Of a stretch of DNA of 64,000 nucleotides, positions 33,990 through 43,884 are shown piece by piece. The stretch comes from Marisa cornuarietis (Eukaryota > Mollusca > Gastropoda > Architaenioglossa > Ampullariidae): assembly GCA_004794655.1 (NCBI GenBank), contig SMMW01000634.1, forward strand, positions 3,444,501-3,508,500. The letters run 5' to 3'. Position numbers and translations under genes: made by a program. Every line of letters starts with the position of its first letter. Within the stretch, counting starts at the first letter, position 1. The notes under the pieces are model-generated. The model was not told the origin of the DNA. It was given only the letters and a program-made list of their open reading frames with translations, and did no database searches.

Positions 33990-35936
33990 CTCTTTTTTCA
34001 ATTTTTCCTTATATCTTCCTGCTGTCCACATCTATGTCCTTACTCTTCAGCAGAAATGTCTAATCCTTGGCTCGCATGTGTCGTGCAAACATGACGCTGC
34101 TAAAATATGTTTAGGTCCATTTTGAAATTAGTTGAAGGCAAGCGATATGGAAGAACACTACAGTTGGTTGTAAGTGTTTTTTACTTACACCATTTCGGTT
34201 AGGTGGGGCATTTAAATTCAAGGCTAAAAGACTTGTCTACTATGCAAGCACAAGGACTAAATTTAAATTTGGCGAACCACTTCCAAAAAGTCGAGCTGTC
34301 TTGTTCTGTATTAATAAGCAGCAGAATTAATTGTAATTGTGTAATTTCACAAGAACAGGGAAAAGAAAGGGTTCGCTCCAAGAGATCAGCGTTCATGGCT
34401 ACAAGATGTATGTGTTCGTCTTTGTGACACATGTTCTTCACTATAAGAGATGTATTCATCACTATAAGAGGTTTGTTAAAAAGATACCCGCGGAGGTCTC
34501 AGACGTATGGAATTTTACACAATCACTAGTCGCTGAGCAATCTTGGAAAGAGGCTTCTGCTCAACATTAGTACAGGCAAAATGTGGAAAAGTTCTATAGA
34601 CTACTGGTCGTAGGGAAGCCTTGAAAGGAAGTGGTTCATCGTCTGTCTAGGGCACGACATGAGGGTGGCCTAGCGTGACTCTATATCTCATTGTTTTCCG
34701 TCACTCATAAATCAGATGTCCATCAGATGTCAGATGTCCATTTTCTAGAGTCATAGTACTGCTCCACACTTGAACGCACTATGCATCAGGTTACAGATCC
34801 TCTCCACCAGTCCACCACTGGTGTGTGTGTGTGTGTGTGGTAGAGAGGGGGATGTGGGTGTAGGGAGTGGGAGGTTGGTGGGGACTTAATAAACAGAATC
34901 ACGTCCTTTGCCTTTCGAGCTCCATACCTTCTTAAACACACTGTAAAAAATATGGACTAGAAGCTCTTTTTATCCTGTCAAATAACTGACTTTATGAAAG
35001 TGTTTGATCTCGAAAATCTTGCAAAACATTTCAATACTCATCCCTTTAAAAACTGAAAAAAAGTCTTTTGAAAGTCAATGGAAACAACACCAGTTACCGC
35101 AGCACTCAAGTAAAAGAATGAGTCATTCAGTACACATAGGAACCTGAGTGGCTTCTTGAAAGCACGGGTGTCACGATCGAAGCTGGGTCAGACGGTACGC
35201 GGGAAACTTCATAACTTGTTGAGCTTCGTGAAGTCTGAAGACGTGGCGATACTAGCAGGTCGCTGCCAGTGTCGGCGACGAACACGCAGCAAACCCTTAG
35301 CAAACTGCGCTATTCTAGTATTTTTTAAATGGAAAATTGATAATTTTAAATAACTACATGAAGTGGGGTAGCTTTCAGTGGCGTAGGAAGATCTTCAGCG
35401 TTGGGGGGGGGGGCAAAACTCCCTGCAGACAGAGAACGGTGATAGCTGTTCTCTCACGGTTGACCATGGAGTAGTTTTAAATTGTTTTGAAAACGTGTCT
35501 ATATTAAAGCTTTTATCTATGATGTGATTCGTCCTTTTTGATAGTTTCACTGGATTAGAAACAGCCAAACACAAATTGCTTGCTTTTGTTGTATGCTGTG
35601 CCTTAAAATCATGAATTCAAAGACGCATTCGAACCTTTTGATTACAAAATACTTGTCGACTATCATGAAATTTTTCTCTCTTACAATCTGCAATATATTG
35701 CAGTTAAAGAAGTGGACGATGAAGAAAAGGTTTATATCTGAAAGTCTTTGCAATTTAATTTTATTTCTAATGTCATATCATAAATTACTCCGGAGTAATA
35801 AAGCTTCTCGACTATTTTCCACCTATTTCCATTTTTAAAAAATGTTATCGCATATTCTGAGAAAGTGTTTTATTATTAAACAAATAAAGCAAAATTACGA
35901 ACCAAAGTAGACAGCAAAGATCACGATGTTCCTCAT
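25020..35936 (-). CDS. Reeler-DOMON surface protein, gene A
   Basis: Exons in order: 35936-35903 (tentative signal exon), 33722-33582, 32695-32541, 31861-31770, 31297-31201, 27169-26948, 26097-26002, 25775-25610, 25204-25020. Phases match throughout; total about 395 codons. The short first exon gives a hydrophobic start (MRNIVIFAVYF) leading into LAYPEGPHISACLTMYPKH. The next exons form a Reeler domain (FRGFQVTVHRV, ATATWTAPAQNAGDVEF). The 74-codon exon with CGKSKGCFLRP and DDCQAAVSY, then YLAIGFSDDELM joined to GDDQVIVCTA, is a DOMON domain of the FRRS1 (ferric-chelate reductase 1) type. SYFIFLAWG ends the fold. The last exon ends with a hydrophobic stretch (SSIIVLFVLNILHKLIIF) and no cytochrome b561 domain. 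A secreted, GPI-like or single-pass surface protein is inferred. The ligand is unknown; DOMON domains bind haem or sugars. Confidence 0.78.
26172..26440 (-). mobile_element. tRNA-derived SINE, family 1, copy 1
   Basis: On the minus strand it starts CCGATAGCTGTAGTTAGACTA and has a B-box-like AATTCGATACCCG. It continues with GCAGCAAACTTTCCCC and ends AACACCTCACGCCCC...GGGGCGACTTTTACCTTACT. The body matches the plus-strand SINE at 41346-41521 (GCAGCAAACTTCCCC, CTAACACCTCACTCCCC, GACCTTTACCTTTTA). It lies in the gene A intron between exons 27169-26948 and 26097-26002. Confidence 0.6.
27534..29395 (-). mobile_element. 5'-truncated CR1/L2-like LINE
   Basis: Located in the gene A intron between 31201 and 27169, in the same orientation as the gene. 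Readable parts on the minus strand are the pre-RT linker (29105-29335), then reverse transcriptase at 28327-29001 with LDPLQLAYRPGRGVDDAKLF, TFADFSSAFNTMQPHLL, SSPQGCCLSPLLFILYT and LIKFADDSALLSLL. After a frameshift near 28330-28410 it continues with FVVLNASKTKEMIFDFW. The 3' end carries the same ATTGT-type tail (27534-27552) as the LINE at 17092-21838, so both belong to one group. Several frame breaks mean it is inactive. Confidence 0.72.
29641..29740 (-). repeat. Possible LINE 3' end fragment
   Basis: The sequence GCAATGCAACTTTATTAATCAACAAGGGCAATTAC resembles the 3' ends of the other two CR1/L2-like elements here (e.g. TACAATACAACTTTGTTTATCCACAAAGGCGATTCC at 27541). It is probably a short, 5'-truncated relic. 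It is too short to be certain. Confidence 0.35.
30983..31054 (+). repeat. (GAT)n microsatellite
   Basis: About 24 uninterrupted GAT units in a gene A intron. Poly-Met and poly-Ile frames across it are artefacts. Confidence 0.95.
31537..31592 (+). repeat. (AACT)n microsatellite
   Basis: About 14 AACT tetranucleotide units. Just downstream (about 31603-31668) a 35-base unit, AAGAACGAGAAATTTAAACG plus flanking bases, is repeated in tandem twice. Confidence 0.9.
33855..33988 (+). repeat. (ATC)n compound microsatellite
   Basis: ATC runs interrupted by (ATCA)n blocks, in gene A intron 1, just upstream of the Reeler exon on the minus strand. Confidence 0.92.
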
Positions 35937-36724
35937 CCTGTTAGCGAGACTGAATGACAGTTCCTTTCCTCGGGATCAGGTTGTAGAAGTGGTTGGTGTA
36001 ACCTCAGCGCTGGGCGTAGCTATCCATGCGACAGAGACAGCCCCCAAAGGGAGGTTGAGTTATAGTTGTATGGGGTCGCGGAGGTAATCAGCAGGCGGTC
36101 TCTCCGTGGATGGCCTCCTCTCACTCACTAAACCAGCACTTGGAAAGACACGGTCTGTTTAACAGGGGTGACACATTTTAAAGACGGAATGCTTTTTGTG
36201 CTGTGTCATTTCATAGGTACTCCACTTCTAATACGTGTTAGGATCTGTGTTTACAGGTGCATACATTAATGTCTCCAAGAAAGAGTGAGAGAGAAAGAGA
36301 ATGTGATAGAAATATAACCAGTCGCATGTACCGTCAGGAAGCCTTTGAGGTAGATATAGTGTCAATAAGTTCACTTCTCTTTACACGCTTCTAGTACTGA
36401 CCAGTCTTAAACACCTCCCCGATTGGTCCGAGTTATAAACAGATTCTGATAAACAGAGATAACGTAAATATAAATTTCAGCGTCTGAAAGAACTGTTTAT
36501 TTATTATTTAATTTCAATGTTCACGATTTGCACCTATGGTCTGCAAATCAAGCGCACGAAGAAAGTGCGACTTCACAGCTGATGGCATCCACTGAGTATC
36601 TGGTGGCCAGAAGGTGGAGCAATACACCAGGTTCATCAGACGATCTTCAGTTATCGCTCTCTAGCAGGGAAGACGAGCGTGAAACGGTGTTCTCCAGCCT
36701 TGAATTTAGTCAACCTTATATGTT
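33989..36724. other. Gene A intron 1 and 5' flank
   Basis: Apart from the tentative signal-peptide exon at 35903-35936, I see no coding features. A (GT)n run lies at 34820-34838. The segment 35160-35310 is GC-richer than its surroundings but has no recognisable domain or element ends. The gene A promoter is probably between 35937 and the LTR element at 36725. Confidence 0.35.
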
Positions 36725-37147
36725 TGTATAGTAGTATGGGTTATGGCACGCACAGACACAGGTACACACACGCATTGCACACACACAGGGATAGAAAGGT
36801 AGGTGACATACCTTGTGACCGAAAGAGAGTGGGAGGGGGTTGGGGAAAACCACTGGCCGAATGGCGACCCGGCCGAAGGAGAGCGGAAGGGGGTCGCCTA
36901 GTAACAAGGACAGGGCTTCTAGAACAGTCGGGTATGAGGGGGATAAGAGGGTGAGAGAGGGAGGAGAGAGTCGAACGGAGAGAAGAGAGGTGGGAGGATC
37001 GCCCCACCAAGGAGTTGTTAGAGCTTGATGTATATGCTTTCGCCTTGTCAGACCTATCCTCTGACGCGCTAGTAAATCTGAACCCACGACGGTGTTGTGT
37101 TATCATTGTGGTGAGACAGAGAGCGAACCTCATCCCACCCTGTTACA
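36725..37147 (+). repeat. 5' LTR of the deleted element
   Basis: Starts TGTATAGTAGTATGGG and ends CCACCCTGTTACA, with TG...CA ends. It differs from the right LTR at about two bases (GAGAAGAG versus GAAAAGAG, and CTGTTACA versus CTGCTACA). Frames on both strands in it recur in the other LTR and are not genes. Confidence 0.85.
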
Positions 37148-37151
37148 TTTT

Positions 37152-37169
37152 TGGCGCCCAATGTGGGGC
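37152..37169 (+). other. Primer binding site
   Basis: TGGCGCCCAATGTGGGGC begins four bases after the 5' LTR and starts with the TGG expected to pair with a tRNA CCA end. The matching tRNA was not identified. Confidence 0.65.
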
Positions 37170-37214
37170 ACTGGGCGAAACTTTGAACGAAGTGAGTGAA
37201 GCTTAGTGCCGAAA

Positions 37215-38066
37215 ATGGAATTGTCAGAAGAAGAAAAGCAAGTGCTGGAGGCCTACAGGAATCTGGCGGTGAAGCCCACAGCAGACACCGCCGCTAACCT
37301 ACAACAGTGGATGGCAGACAATGCCGAGACAATGAGAGCCACATTGTCGAAGGCGAGCGGGCCGCAGATACCACGACTGCCACCCTTCTCTGGTGGGAGA
37401 AACAGCGACACGGCGCTCGACCTCTGGAGGTATGAACTGATGTGCTTGCGGGGACGATATACTGATGATATTGTGTTGGAGGCTGTTCGCCGTTCATTGA
37501 AAGGAGAGGCGGCAAGAGTGGCCATGCGTCTGGGTCCGCAAGCTACACTAGACGAACTGCTAAAAATGTTTGACAGCATATTTGGTCTGGTGTTATATGA
37601 CCAGGACATACTCGGCGCCTTTTACAACGCGCGCCAGGAGGCTGGGGAGGATGTTACTCAGTGGCGGTGTCGCATTGAAGACACACTGACACAAGCCCTG
37701 AATGCCCGCCTCATTGAGAAGCGGGTGTATGATGAGACGCTGCGCTGCAGACTATGGGGTGGCCTGCGTCAGCCCCTGAAGGACAGGACTGCCTACAAGT
37801 TCGAGATGGAGGTAGATGTGGATAGTCTATTCCGCTTCATACGGCAGGTGGAGAGAGACGCCGAGGAACCAGCCCACAAACCAGGTGCTGGTAGACAAGC
37901 AGCAGCTAAAGTGGCACAACCGACCCCCATCGAGGACTGGAGAGCGGAGGTGCAGAAGCTGTCGGCGGAGGTACAGTCGTTGCAGCGGCAACTGCAACAG
38001 AGACCTGTCGACGGGCCCGCTGCCAGCAAAGAGCCAAAGCAGCGGCCGCCACGCCCCCCCCTATGA
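37215..38066 (+). CDS. Gag (capsid) of the deleted element
   Basis: The 283-codon frame starts at the ATG in GAAAATGGAA. It has an N-terminal helical region, IPRLPPFSGG, then a capsid-like section LDLWRYELMCLRGRY...EAVRRSLKGEAARVAMRLGP...DILGAFYNARQEAGEDVTQW typical of Metaviridae-type Gag. A coiled-coil tail (RAEVQKLSAEVQSLQRQLQQ) follows. The frame runs into a run of eight C at 38053-38060 and stops immediately. The zinc knuckle that normally follows is found in the next frame, starting just past the C run. Confidence 0.75.
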   Translation: MELSEEEKQVLEAYRNLAVKPTADTAANLQQWMADNAETMRATLSKASGPQIPRLPPFSGGRNSDTALDLWRYELMCLRGRYTDDIVLEAVRRSLKGEAARVAMRLGPQATLDELLKMFDSIFGLVLYDQDILGAFYNARQEAGEDVTQWRCRIEDTLTQALNARLIEKRVYDETLRCRLWGGLRQPLKDRTAYKFEMEVDVDSLFRFIRQVERDAEEPAHKPGAGRQAAAKVAQPTPIEDWRAEVQKLSAEVQSLQRQLQQRPVDGPAASKEPKQRPPRPPL

Positions 38067-39615
38067 GGACGAGGGGCCGACATGTTTTAGATGTGGTGGC
38101 AAAGGCCACATTCAAGTGGGGTGTCGAGTGCGCGCTGACCATCTGCGCACACCGTTAAACTACAAGCTAGTCTGCAGAAGGGAGCAACCGGCAGGCCAAC
38201 ACACGCCAGCACGCGGCCCCGGTTGGGAGGAAACATTGATAGGACCCAGCACGTGTGTAGATGTCTGTATCGAAGGTGTAGCCACAGCAGCACTACTAGA
38301 CACGGGTGCCACTGTATCGACTGTGACGGACACATTCTATCGTCAGAAACTGGCACACCTGGCCATCCGTCCGCTTCAAGAAGTGTTACACATTGAGTGT
38401 GCAGATGGCCGACTGCTCCCGTACATAGGGTACATCAAAGCGGACATACGAGTGGAGGGGGCAGGGGGCGGGGCTGACAGCTTCCCTTGCCTATTGTTGG
38501 TGGTGTCGTCGACCAGGTACAGCGACAATGTTCCAGTGCAGCTAGGTACAAATGTGCTGGAGCAACTTATGCACCAGGCACAAGAGAAGCATGGACCCCA
38601 GTTCCTGCAGGACGCACAGCTGCAACCATCACTGCATCGTTCTTTTAATTGCCTAGCGATGCGGAACAGAGCTCTGCGAATGAATCGCAATAGACTGGCG
38701 TACGCGCGCTGCTTACAGACCATCAATCCAGTCAACAAGGTTCCGTGCGAACGCCCCACAGGTATGACCAAGGCGGCACCAAACTGTGTGGACTCAATGA
38801 CTATCTCGCCACATCTGACAGTGAAGCAGAAGTCGAGCATCGAAGACATGATTAGCAGCCACACCGAGAATTTTGCAACCAGCAAAACGGATGGTGGCCA
38901 GGTCACACGTGTGAAGTGCAAAGTAGAGCTAGCAAACGGCTCAAAGAAAAAACGGACTCGTGACCGCACCATGCTGCTACCAGTGGGCGGGCGATTAGAG
39001 GATGAACATCAACAAGAAGGTGCGAGAGATCACTTGCCTCATCGCAGGCCACGAAAACCACGCCGCCCGCTCAGAAATGACAACAGAGCAGATTCATCGG
39101 CCCGTGAAAGTGAGAGCGACAGCGACACATCTAGCACTGTGCTCGTACATACACGGCCATCAGCCACCAGGTCAAGAGGGCAACCGATGGCGAGTGCAGT
39201 TAGTAGCGAGGAAGAGCAGGGTAGGGACGAAAACGAGAAGGAGCTACCTCGTCCAGTCCCTGATCCAGATTTGGAAGCCACCACGCAGCCTCCATTGCCT
39301 AACCGCCCTAACGTCAACGACATGGAAGTCCCATCCGCTCAGGAAGGGGGGAGAGAGGAGGAGGAGGGCGCCAGGCAGCATACGGTGGTCACACCACCAC
39401 GTCCGTCACCACACCACGCCCCTCGAGTGTCAGCAAGGCCACGTCAGCAACCAGCGTGGATGAGAGCAGACGAATTTGTACTTCGCCAGCAGCCGAGCCC
39501 AGACGATAGCCTGAGGTGCCAGAAAATTAACTTGTTGCTAAACAAACTATCTGCAGAAAAACTTCTTGAGACTGTTAAAAGCATGATAATTGAGGCTGTC
39601 TGGCCACTGTTGTAA
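38061..39615 (+). CDS. Protease fused to a C-terminal Pol tail, RT and IN deleted
   Basis: In a frame shifted +1 relative to gag, this open frame reads a zinc knuckle (CFRCGGKGHIQVGC) and an aspartic protease with LLDTGATVSTV and a downstream VPVQLGTNVL segment (flap-to-end region). Shortly after NFATSKTDGGQV, the usual start of the reverse transcriptase domain, the catalytic domains are missing. A low-complexity acidic/proline-rich tail follows (ESESDSDTSS..., RPRQQPAWMRADEFV) that looks like the end of a Gypsy integrase. The deletion joint (around 38,936-39,005) keeps the frame open, giving an unusual protease-tail fusion. No RT motif (FxDD) occurs anywhere in the element. Confidence 0.65.
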
Positions 39616-39782
39616 ACACACACAGACTCGCACGTTATTCGGACTTTATAAGGAAAGGACTTTGACTATATTGTGATTGGATATATGTAGATTCAGTTAC
39701 TCTGTATTTTATATATGTTTGTAGTATGTTTATATTAGAAAAACCGGGTTGCAGGTTTAAATGTCGAGGACGACATTTCTCT

Positions 39783-39793
39783 TCGAGGGGGTG
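39783..39793 (+). other. Polypurine tract
   Basis: The G-rich purine run TCGAGGGGGTG directly precedes the right LTR, where the plus-strand primer of LTR elements lies. Confidence 0.55.
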
Positions 39794-40216
39794 TGTATAG
39801 TAGTATGGGTTATGGCACGCACAGACACAGGTACACACACGCATTGCACACACACAGGGATAGAAAGGTAGGTGACATACCTTGTGACCGAAAGAGAGTG
39901 GGAGGGGGTTGGGGAAAACCACTGGCCGAATGGCGACCCGGCCGAAGGAGAGCGGAAGGGGGTCGCCTAGTAACAAGGACAGGGCTTCTAGAACAGTCGG
40001 GTATGAGGGGGATAAGAGGGTGAGAGAGGGAGGAGAGAGTCGAACGGAGAGAAAAGAGGTGGGAGGATCGCCCCACCAAGGAGTTGTTAGAGCTTGATGT
40101 ATATGCTTTCGCCTTGTCAGACCTATCCTCTGACGCGCTAGTAAATCTGAACCCACGACGGTGTTGTGTTATCATTGTGGTGAGACAGAGAGCGAACCTC
40201 ATCCCACCCTGCTACA
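39794..40216 (+). repeat. 3' LTR of the deleted element
   Basis: Near-identical 423-bp copy of 36725-37147. Confidence 0.85.
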
Positions 40217-40889
40217 TTTGAACCAGAGGATTGAGAAGGTTCGAAACTCCAAACACAGTGTGCTCAGGTAGCAGACGACGAAGAACGGCTAAACAATGCC
40301 ACACGGTAAGCATCGTTAATATTCGTCAAATTTACAAGCTGCAGGTGACCATTAAATTTTTTTTGTCCGTTTACTTAGCTACTGCCACAAAAGTGTGAAA
40401 TTTACCATTGGCACTGATTTCTATGGGCATAGTTTTCATACGGTTGTTGGTGTAAATAACAGTCAGGAAAAGAGAGACTTTCACCTGCACAAATTTAAAA
40501 CAAATTGGAAAAACAAATAATCTTTGGGGGAGCGCTTTTGCGGCAATGGCATTGGAAGATACTCGGCTTTTCAAACTCCATGTTGACAGTCATCGACGTT
40601 GACATTCTTGCCTCCTTGTTTCTTGTTTCTTTTCTTTTTTTCTGCCCTCTTGCCCCTCCCCCCTGGTTCCTACACCACTGTGCAGATATTCCTCATTTAC
40701 TGTGTTTACATTACTTACTCGAACTCGACATATGGCCATTACTGCCAATATCACGAGGTGAATCTCGTTTCTTTGCATTCACACATACTTATATACTCTC
40801 ATTCACGTGCAGGCATAATATATCTTTACACTTAAGAGAAAGCGTTGCAATGGAGTTCTAAACTTATTACATAGGGAGACATATGTTTC
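40217..40889. other. Spacer between two retroelements
   Basis: No gene or element ends recognised. T/C-rich tract at 40610-40665. Confidence 0.35.
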
Positions 40890-41345
40890 ACATCTCAATA
40901 GTCGTTTTAACACTTCTTAAACTGAAACACTTGACTAAGAATCGAGCTGATTGCTTGGTATTGTTTACATTTTTACACAGAATTTCAATAAGCAGTTTGT
41001 TTTCGTTATATGGTGGGACATTTTGAAGGAACCTAGGGCGAATGTTATTATACTATGGACAGTGAAATAAAAGGTGGGTTTCATCCTCAGTGGATCCTAC
41101 ACAAAATGGACAGTCATTTATATTACGAGCGTTCTGGTTATCAATGAATCGGTTCTTGTGAGTATTGATATCACTGACTCCCAGTTGAAAGCGAACCAAA
41201 GAATCTTTAAAACATTTAACATTTATATACTCAAAATACAATTCTGGTAAGAGGACATTTTTAAAAACACTATATATATATATATATATAGAAATGATCA
41301 CTCTTCCTCATGCGAACAATCCATTCTTGCTGACCAACATCAAAG
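40890..41345 (-). pseudogene. LINE C-terminal cysteine-histidine region
   Basis: Minus-strand reading has FQLGVSDINTHKNRF and CPFCVGSTEDETHLLFHCP, the C-x2-C...E-D-E-x-H-x4-C pattern found at the C-terminus of many APE-type LINE proteins. An internal stop follows the last cysteine-proline, then NNIRPRFLQNVPPYNENKLL continues in frame. A short (AT)n run at 41271-41290 breaks the upstream end. Confidence 0.6.
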
Positions 41346-41521
41346 GGAAGTGGATGGCCGAGTGGTTAGAGCGCTGGCGTTCGAACCGAGAGCGCTGGTT
41401 CAATTCCCGATAAGCGCAGCAAACTTCCCCTCATGTAAAAGCTGGCCCCGAGAAAAGTGGGGTCTCTAACACCTCACTCCCCCACGACCTGAAAAGGTTA
41501 TGGGATGACCTTTACCTTTTA
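41346..41521 (+). mobile_element. tRNA-derived SINE, family 1, copy 2
   Basis: Starts with a tRNA-like promoter: A box TGGCCGAGTGGTTAGAGC (41355-41372) and B box GGTTCAATTCC (41397-41407), 24 bases apart. The GGCCGAGTGGTTA start resembles Leu/Ser-type tRNAs. The body (GCAGCAAACTTCCCC...CACCTCACTCCCCC) matches the copy at 26172-26440. It ends in a CTTTACCTTTTAC repeat. It separates two pieces of the older LINE. Confidence 0.75.
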
Positions 41522-42077
41522 CCATGGTAGACACAAACATTTTATGGTTACCCACGCCCTGGTTTAACAATACATGGTTGAAACCCATAGAGCCCAGCAT
41601 TACTCGTACGTTTGTAACCCAGTTCTGTTTACCTTGAGCATCTAGGTTGTACAGTAGCATGTATGTTTGTGAGGGTATATGGTCTGTGTTCATCAGCGTG
41701 AGGCGGAGCCAGAATTGAATCGTTTTTATGCATCAGTTAAACAAGAGTGGGTAGCGCCCGAGTTCCCCATACACCATATCTGACGGTGTGCGGACTGGGA
41801 CGCTTAAAAACTTTTTACAGTCAAAGAGGTGCACTTTTTCAACTGGGCTATCAACCTGTAAAAGCCCCCATATTTCTGCAGCATATAAAAGCACAGGTTG
41901 AACAATGGAGCCAAATAATTTGAAGAAGGTTTGTCTTGCCATATTATTAATCCTTTTCAATGCTTTTACTAAATCCCCAGTAGCTCTCTTCCCTTTGATT
42001 GCTGACTGTTCCGCTCCCTGGTATGAGCTCATTGTTGTAGTGAAGGTGAATCCCATGTACACATAGCTGTTGACCAC
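41522..42077 (-). pseudogene. LINE reverse transcriptase, C-terminal part
   Basis: Reads VNSYVYMGFTFTTTMSS, KALKRINNMARQTFFKLFGS and QPVLLYAAEIWGL, then after a frame break QTYMLLYNLDAQGKQNWVT. The YLG-type thumb block (here YMGF) and the 'PVLLYAAEIWG' segment are standard for LINE reverse transcriptases. The piece starts exactly at the left target duplication of the Gypsy-type element and continues the frame of 50222-50497. Confidence 0.65.
42073..42077. repeat. Left 5-bp target-site duplication
   Basis: ACCAC, repeated at 50217-50221, immediately outside both LTRs. Confidence 0.9.
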
Positions 42078-43618
42078 TGTCGCGGTCACGCCCCCCGGAG
42101 CCGCTGGGAAGCACAAACGCAGCCACTCACTCAGCCGCCACGCTCACACACTCGCTCAATCGGCCAGGGGTGGGACCGGACGTGCCTATCGAACTATGGA
42201 TGAGCGTAGACCAAAACAAAGACAGAGGAACAGTACAAACAAATTTATTATACACAGAAGAAAAAACAAAATAAAATAAAGAAAAAAACAAAAGAGGAGC
42301 ACAGATAAAACTAATGTAACGCCTGTGCGTGCCCAAGCACCCACATATACGTAGCAGAAAAACACCCCGAGCAAAGGGAGGGGGGGGTACCCACACACAC
42401 ACACACACAAGGGGTGGAACACACAAAACAAAAAGGGGATGGGGTGATGCAGGGGACACAACACTGCACACGCCGCAGCGTAGCCCTGGGGAGCAACTGC
42501 CCGTCACAATGTTCACTGCCCTGTGGCTCGCCTGTCCTGCGCAACGCTCCAGCGCTGGCCCACCTGAGAGAGGGGAGGGGTGGAGTAGGGGACACGACAC
42601 CCGCACACACTGCGGTATAGTAGTGGAGGAGCAGACTGTCTCACAGCACAGGCTCCCTCCCTCCTCCGGTCTGTCCAGCACACCTCTGCAGGTCTGAAAC
42701 CCGAGCAACCCAGTGGTCACATGGGCTCCCGCGCGCAGCTCCGTCCGCCTGCAACTCCTGAGGAGGGCTTGGTCGTCCCGGGGACGCAGCCGAGTCACGT
42801 GCCCAAGAGTCGGCGATGAGGGAGACAAAAGCGATGATCCGATGACTGTGTTATGAAGAGTAAAGAGGGGATTTGGCAGGGGGGCGTTCTCAAGAGGACA
42901 TGAAGCTGAAGATAATGACGAAAACGACGATAATGACGAATACGAATAAGAAGAATAGGAGCCTGTGGAGGAAACATAGCAAACCTCCATCAGCATGTGG
43001 TTAAAACAAAGCTTCCTCTCTAAGCCCCGCTCTCAGCTACGGGCTCTCACACAACAGTACATTCTAGAATACAATTCTCAACGTGAGCTGATCACAACAA
43101 CACCAAAAATACAGTCGCGCACAAGCGCCGCGACTCACGGATCAGCAAAAAAAAAAACAAAAAAACAAAAAACAGAAAATTACCTCCCGCACACCGAGCA
43201 CACTCAAAATAATAAACATCCAACAGCATTGCACACAGAACATTCTGCCTGCTTTCACACAACCCCGCATCCGCAGCCCTGAACCCCTAAAAACTATACT
43301 AGATGATGCGGAACCCAAAATCGAACACTCACCCAAACGGCTCGTGGAAAAAAAATCAATCGGTCGATCACCAAGTCGAAGAGCGCGCCAAAAACCCGCG
43401 TGCGCAGGAGAGAGGGCGAAAAACGGGAGAAGGGGGGGGGTTACGTCCAGTCCTGAATGACCGGTCCGCGTGGGGCTCGCGGGACGAGTGGGGTCGCGGC
43501 CGCGGTCGGCTGAATCGACGCGCTTCCCCCCGCCCGCCCGCGTCCCCATGCGACAAGCCAGCAAAGTGCGGTGGAGAGACAAGAGAAAAAGAAAAGAGCA
43601 AAAAACAGACACGCGACA
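42078..43618 (-). repeat. 3' LTR of the Gmr1-like element
   Basis: Copy of 48679-50216; TGTCGCG...CGCGACA ends. Frames inside it (for example 42127-42996) recur in the other LTR and are not separate genes. Confidence 0.92.
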
Positions 43619-43632
43619 TATCCCCCTACCAA
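43619..43632 (-). other. Polypurine tract
   Basis: On the minus strand, TTGGTAGGGGGATA directly precedes the 3' LTR; the GGTAGGGGGA core is the likely plus-strand primer. Confidence 0.6.
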
Positions 43633-43884
43633 GAACGAAGCCACGCGGAGTTTTAAAAACCACCGCGTGTCTGAACAGTAGGGGAAAATACCTAGACAGA
43701 GAACACAGCTAGAAAACTCGAACAAGAAAACAAAACCACGCCCATGAGGCGCAGAACAAAAAACCAGAACACAGGACAGGACACCCGTCTTAGCCATGCT
43801 AACAGGCGCAGAAGAAAGAAAAAAAAATCAGCTGCCAGGGCTAAAGAAATTTATCCTCCTGGGACAAAAACATACACGTGAGAG
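43633..43884 (-). other. Non-coding 3' region of the Gmr1-like element
   Basis: About 250 bases between the gag-pol stop and the polypurine tract. No env-like frame is present. Confidence 0.6.

Larger units (their letters stand above)
36725..40216 (+). mobile_element. Internally deleted LTR retrotransposon
   Basis: A 3.49-kb element with two 423-bp LTRs differing at about two positions. It has a primer site right after the left LTR, a purine tract right before the right LTR, and gag and protease coding sequence. Reverse transcriptase, RNase H and nearly all of integrase are absent. It is therefore a recent but non-autonomous copy that would depend on a complete relative. No matching target duplication is visible: the left flank ends TATATGTT and the right flank starts TTTGAACC. 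This hints at recombination or a rearranged flank. Confidence 0.82.

Noticed and set aside
35156..35353. Basic 65-codon plus-strand frame in a GC-richer patch
   Set aside because: No domain, splice context or element ends.
39635..40202. Minus-strand frames duplicated at 36716-37133
   Set aside because: They fall in or beside the LTRs of the deleted element and recur because the LTRs are repeats.
42127..42996. Long frame of up to 289 codons, with a near twin at 48787-49593
   Set aside because: Both lie inside the two LTRs of the Gmr1-like element; similarity reflects LTR identity, and no domain is present.
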